This document shows positions 40,682 to 43,960 of a DNA stretch of 43,960 nucleotides, piece by piece (the stretch's first letter is position 1; each line of letters opens with the position of its first letter). The notes beneath the pieces were generated by a model. It saw only the letters and a list, made by a program, of their open reading frames with translations, made no database searches and was not told the DNA's origin. The stretch is taken from contig NZ_AYXG01000097.1 in assembly GCF_000564855.1 (NCBI RefSeq), positions 1-43,960 of the forward strand, given 5' to 3'. The stretch is from Actinokineospora spheciospongiae (GTDB lineage Bacteria > Actinomycetota > Actinomycetes > Mycobacteriales > Pseudonocardiaceae). Both the position numbers and the translations under genes were made by a program.

Positions 40682-41554
40682 GTGACCGAGAAGAACCAGG
40701 AACTCGCCGACTTCCTGCGCCGCACACGCGGCCAGTGCGACCCCGCACGCGCCGGACTGCCCGCCGACGCCCGCATCCGGCGGGTGCCGGGACTGCGCCG
40801 CGAGGAGGTGGCGCTGCTGGCAGGCGTCTCGACCGACTACTACGCCCGACTCGAACAGGGGCGGCGGATCGTCCCGTCCCCGTCCGTCCTCGACGCCCTC
40901 GGCCGCGCCCTGGGACTCGACCCGGCGGGCCAGGCCCACCTCGAAGACCTCATCGCCGCAGCGGGCAAACCCCCACGGCCCCGCGCACGCCCCGTCCAGC
41001 GCGTCCGCCCCGGGCTGCGCCAGCTCCTCGACAGCCTCGACGGCGAACCGGCGATGGTCCTCGGGCGCCGCACCGACATCCTCGCCACCAACCGGATGGC
41101 CCGGGCGCTGTTCGCCGACTTCGAAGCCCGCCCGCCCGCCGAGCGCAACTACGCCCGCTGGATGCTGCTCGACGAGGACGCCCGCACCCTGTTCGCCGAC
41201 TGGGAACCCCAAGCCCGGGCCGCCGTGGAGAGCCTGCGCCTGGAACTCGGCGCCGACCCGCACGACCGGGCCACCGCAGACCTCGTGGCCGAACTGCGCA
41301 CCACCAGCGCCGAATTCCCCGGCTGGTGGGACGAACACCGCGTCCACCAGCGCACCCACGGCTCCAAACGACTGCACCACCCCGTCGTCGGGGACCTCAC
41401 CGTCGACTACGAAACCCTCACCCCGCCCGGCGACACCGACAGCACCCTCTACGTCTACACCGCCGAACCCGGGTCACCCTCCCGCCAAGCCCTCGACCTC
41501 CTCGCCAACTGGACGCTGTCCCCACCGTCGGACCCGGCCAGGAACACGCGCTAG
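40682..41554 (+). CDS. XRE-family regulator with MmyB-like ligand-binding domain
   Basis: 290 aa. An N-terminal helix-turn-helix (LADFLRRTRGQ, then RVPGLRREEVALLAGVSTDY and YARLEQGR) is followed from about residue 110 by an MmyB-type PAS-like domain (ILATNRMARALF, NYARWMLLDEDAR, HRVHQRTHGSKRL). Such regulators are abundant in actinomycetes and often control a neighbouring reductase or transporter gene. GTG 40682. The preceding 128 bp contain no other gene. It may regulate the following efflux genes or act elsewhere. Confidence 0.88.
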   Translation: MTEKNQELADFLRRTRGQCDPARAGLPADARIRRVPGLRREEVALLAGVSTDYYARLEQGRRIVPSPSVLDALGRALGLDPAGQAHLEDLIAAAGKPPRPRARPVQRVRPGLRQLLDSLDGEPAMVLGRRTDILATNRMARALFADFEARPPAERNYARWMLLDEDARTLFADWEPQARAAVESLRLELGADPHDRATADLVAELRTTSAEFPGWWDEHRVHQRTHGSKRLHHPVVGDLTVDYETLTPPGDTDSTLYVYTAEPGSPSRQALDLLANWTLSPPSDPARNTR

Positions 41555-41613
41555 CCCACCCCGGCGCACACCACTGCCCACAGGCCACCCGCACGAGACC
41601 CACCTCACCAAGG

Positions 41614-41643
41614 TGCAGACACTGCAAACTTGCAGACACTGCA
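41614..41643. promoter_or_regulatory. Tandem palindromic operator of the TetR-efflux operon
   Basis: TGCAGACACTGCA occurs twice, at 41614-41626 and 41631-41643 (17-bp period). Each copy is itself palindromic (TGCAG, ACA, CTGCA). The pair ends 24 nt before the TetR ATG; a TACCCT -10-like hexamer at 41655-41660 would make the transcript nearly leaderless and put the operator over the -35 region. Confidence 0.75.
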
Positions 41644-41666
41644 CCCAACCGCGCTACCCTGTGCCC

Positions 41667-42290
41667 ATGGCAACACCGGCCACCGCACGCACCGAAGGCC
41701 TGCGCGACCGCAAGAAGCGCGAAACCAGGACCGCCCTGTCCGACGCCGCCCTGGACCTCGCCGCCGAACGCGGCCTCGACCACGTCACCGTCGACGACAT
41801 CGCCGAACGCGCGGGCGTCTCCACCCGCACCTTCTTCAACTACTTCCCCTCCAAGGAAGACGCCGTCCTCATCCCCGACGACGACCTCGGCACCCGCATC
41901 CGCACCATGGTCCTCAACCGACCCCGGCACGAACCACCCCTCACCGCCGTCCGCGAGATGCTCCTCGACGAGATCGGCACCGCCGACGTCGACCACCACC
42001 GCTGGGTGCTGCGCATGCAGGTCGTGCGACAACACCCCGACCTGCTCAACCGCGCCTTCCTCTCCGGCGCCGCCACCGAGCAACAACTCGCCAACGCCCT
42101 CGCCGAACGCCTCGACCTGCCCGCCGACCACACCTACCCGCGACTCGTCGCCGCCGCCGCGGGCGCCGCCTTCCGGGTCGCCATCACCCGCTGGTCCACC
42201 CCGACCGACCCACCCGTCCTCGCCGACGTCCTCAGCGAAGCCTTCCACCTGCTCGAACGCGGCCTGCCCGCACCGACCGAACAACCCTGA
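41667..42290 (+). CDS. TetR-family repressor of the adjacent efflux gene
   Basis: 207 aa. The N-terminal TetR domain is complete (LRDRKKRETRTALSDAALDL, then DDIAERAGVSTRTFFNYFPS) with the helix-turn-helix at about residues 35-60. The C-terminal ligand domain is of the MftR/actinomycete efflux-repressor type. ATG 41667. The MFS exporter starts 10 nt after its stop, so the two form an operon behind the tandem operator at 41614-41643, which this protein probably binds. Confidence 0.9.
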   Translation: MATPATARTEGLRDRKKRETRTALSDAALDLAAERGLDHVTVDDIAERAGVSTRTFFNYFPSKEDAVLIPDDDLGTRIRTMVLNRPRHEPPLTAVREMLLDEIGTADVDHHRWVLRMQVVRQHPDLLNRAFLSGAATEQQLANALAERLDLPADHTYPRLVAAAAGAAFRVAITRWSTPTDPPVLADVLSEAFHLLERGLPAPTEQP

Positions 42291-42299
42291 CGAGGAGCG

Positions 42300-43901
42300 A
42301 TGCCCGACACCACCACCGAGCCCGGCGCCACCGGACCCGACCCCACCGCCACACCCACCACCGGCGCCGACACCCCGGCCCCCCTCGGCCGCCGCGACGT
42401 CCTCCAAGCCATCTCCGGGCTGATGCTCGGCATGTTCATGGCCATCCTGGCCTCCACCATCGTCTCCAACGCACTGCCGCGCATCATCTCCGACCTCAAC
42501 GGCAGCCAGTCCGTCTACACCTGGGTCGTCACCACCGAACTGCTCGCCATGACCGCCACCGTCCCCCTGTGGGGCAAGATGGCCGACCTCTACAGCCGCA
42601 AGCTGCTCATCCAGCTCTCCCTGGCGATGTTCGTCCTCGGCTCCCTCGTCGCGGGCTTCGCCCCCAACATCGAGGTCCTCATCGCCAGCCGCATCGCCCA
42701 GGGCCTCGGCGCGGGCGGCATCTCCGCACTGGCCACCATCGTGATGGCCGCGATGATCCCGCCCCGCGAACTCGGCCGCTACTCCGGCATCTTCGGCGCC
42801 GTGTTCGGCGTCGCCACCGTCGCCGGACCGCTCATCGGCGGCATCCTGGTCGACACCTCCTGGCTGGGCTGGCGCTGGTGCTTCTTCATCGGCGTCCCCT
42901 TCACCCTCGCCTCCATCGCCCTGCTGCAGAAGACCCTGCACCTGCCGGTCGTGCGCAAGGAGGTCACCATCGACTGGCTCGGCGCCGCGCTCATCGTCAC
43001 CGGCGTGTCCACCCTGCTGGTGTGGTCCTCCCTGGCGGGCAACAAGTTCGCCTGGGCCTCCGGCTGGACCGCGCTGCTGGTCGCCGTGGGCGTCGTGCTG
43101 CTCGCCCTCGCCGTCTTCGTCGAGGGCCGCGCCAAGGACCCCGTCGTGCCCCTGTCGATCTTCCGCAACCGCACCGTCACCATGTCCATCATCGCCTCCG
43201 CCCTGGTCGGCGTGGCCATGTTCGGCGGCACCGTGTTCCTGTCGCAGTACTTCCAGATCGGGCACGGCATGTCCCCCACCAAGGCCGGGCTGCTCAGCCT
43301 GCCGCTGATCTTCGGCCTGCTGGTGTCCTCCACCGTCGCCGGGCAGTTGATCAGCAAGTACGGCCGCTGGAAGGCCTACCTCGTCGCGGGCGGCGTGATC
43401 ATGGTCGCGGGCATGCTGCTGCTGTCCACCATCGGCGCGGGCACCGCCATCCCCCTGGTCGCGGTCTACATGGCCGTCCTCGGCGTCGGCGTCGGCCTGC
43501 TCATGCAGAACCTGGTGCTCGCCGCGCAGAACGACGTCCCCGCCAAGGACCTCGGCGCCACCACCTCCACCCTGACCTTCTTCCGCAGCCTCGGCGGCGC
43601 GGTCGGCGTCAGCGCCCTGGGCGCCGTCCTGGCGAACCGGATCAGCTCCGACTTCGCCGAGCGCTTCCCCGGCGCCCCCACCGGCGGCAGCTCCACCGCC
43701 GTCCCGGACCTGACCACCCTGCCCGAACCGGTCCGGCTGATCGTGCAGGACATCTACGGCTCGGCCACCGCCCACCTGTTCCTGGTGGCCACCCCGATCG
43801 CGGTCATCGCCGCCATCGCCGTCCTGCTCATCAAGGAAAAGCCCCTCATGACCCTCAGCGGCGACGAACGCCTGGCCGCCGAGATGGCGAACACCCACTA
43901 G
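42300..43901 (+). CDS. DHA2-family (EmrB/QacA-type) MFS multidrug exporter
   Basis: 533 aa with 14 predicted membrane segments. Family motifs: ASTIVSNALPRIISDL in helix 1, WGKMADLYSRKLL after helix 2, SRIAQGLGAGGISAL, and the exporter motif-C-like FGVATVAGPLIGG in helix 5. Proton-driven drug or metabolite export is expected. ATG 42300 has GAGGAG just upstream. It is coexpressed with the TetR repressor gene. A hydrophilic tail of about 25 residues ends at the TAG 43899-43901. Confidence 0.92.
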   Translation: MPDTTTEPGATGPDPTATPTTGADTPAPLGRRDVLQAISGLMLGMFMAILASTIVSNALPRIISDLNGSQSVYTWVVTTELLAMTATVPLWGKMADLYSRKLLIQLSLAMFVLGSLVAGFAPNIEVLIASRIAQGLGAGGISALATIVMAAMIPPRELGRYSGIFGAVFGVATVAGPLIGGILVDTSWLGWRWCFFIGVPFTLASIALLQKTLHLPVVRKEVTIDWLGAALIVTGVSTLLVWSSLAGNKFAWASGWTALLVAVGVVLLALAVFVEGRAKDPVVPLSIFRNRTVTMSIIASALVGVAMFGGTVFLSQYFQIGHGMSPTKAGLLSLPLIFGLLVSSTVAGQLISKYGRWKAYLVAGGVIMVAGMLLLSTIGAGTAIPLVAVYMAVLGVGVGLLMQNLVLAAQNDVPAKDLGATTSTLTFFRSLGGAVGVSALGAVLANRISSDFAERFPGAPTGGSSTAVPDLTTLPEPVRLIVQDIYGSATAHLFLVATPIAVIAAIAVLLIKEKPLMTLSGDERLAAEMANTH

Positions 43902-43960
43902 CCACACCCGCCACGCCACCCGCGAGGTGCTGGAACTGCGCTTCGCCCCCGGCGCCCAGG
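43902..43960. other. Right edge, possible start of another gene
   Basis: After the exporter stop, one plus frame reads ATREVLELRFAPGAQ up to the edge with coding-like third positions and a GTG at 43926. This may be the beginning or a remnant of a further gene, but 59 bp are too few to decide. Confidence 0.2.

Noticed and set aside
36372-40748. A 1458-codon open frame spanning kdd, the kamA antisense and the amidohydrolase
   Set aside because: Only its last 546 codons read as a real protein (amidohydrolase from ATG 38012); the rest is the antisense of kamA and a shadow of kdd.

Overview
The window is a very GC-rich piece of an actinobacterial chromosome. The gene set fits a Pseudonocardiales-type organism (Actinosynnema/Saccharothrix/Amycolatopsis relatives). 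Indicators are an RbpA gene beside split ppm and lnt genes, an Rpf-like transglycosylase, a DUF3558 lipoprotein, a SCO0854-like TerD-associated protein, many GTG starts and almost complete G/C in third codon positions. No tRNA, rRNA, CRISPR array or insertion sequence was recognised.

Layout. (1) 1-2.6 kb: the 5' part of an adenosine deaminase gene (minus), a STAS-domain protein, then about 630 bp without an intact gene. This gap holds a strong match to the actinobacterial chromosome-dimer resolution site dif (1231-1258, minus orientation) and a perfect dif-shaped palindrome (1515-1540) just upstream of a XerC/XerD-like tyrosine recombinase. The base-composition bias of the plus strand flips from C-rich to G-rich across this gap, so the left end probably sits at the replication terminus. 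(2) 2.6-9.1 kb: pseudouridine synthase, DUF1992 protein, secreted lysyl-oxidase-like protein, M28 membrane aminopeptidase and Nramp transporter. (3) 9.2-14.2 kb: a TerD-related SCO0854-like protein divergent from a small protein with a C-terminal RHIM-like amyloid motif, an I36 peptidase-inhibitor-like secreted protein, a zinc-ribbon coiled-coil protein and an AT-rich spacer. (4) 14.2-22.3 kb: TetR/esterase divergent pair, second tyrosine recombinase, amidase, HemK-like methyltransferase, PAS-GGDEF-EAL protein and a small zinc-ribbon protein. (5) 22.3-30.4 kb: GDPD phosphodiesterase, Rpf-like protein, UMF1-type MFS, rbpA with a SigR-type promoter, ppm, lnt, a deazaflavin-dependent nitroreductase-like gene and a Vgb-like propeller. 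(6) 30.4-33.4 kb: a long imperfect inverted repeat, then a DUF3558 lipoprotein and an unusual SRPBCC-acyl-CoA synthetase fusion. (7) 33.6-40.6 kb: a lysine-degradation locus. kamA faces right; kdd, an amidohydrolase gene, kamD, kamE and kal form a tightly overlapping leftward operon. (8) 40.7-43.9 kb: an XRE regulator, then a TetR-MFS (DHA2) efflux pair behind a tandem palindromic operator.

How the parts work together. In the kam locus KamA makes beta-lysine, KamDE makes 3,5-diaminohexanoate, Kdd oxidises it, and Kal deaminates 3-aminobutyryl-CoA. The cleavage enzyme Kce that should link Kdd to Kal is not in the window, and an amidohydrolase lies inside the operon. The observations I consider most worth following are dif plus the second dif-like site at the recombinase, the RHIM-like protein divergent from a Ter-system gene, the amidohydrolase in the lysine operon, and the long inverted repeat at 30588-30735.
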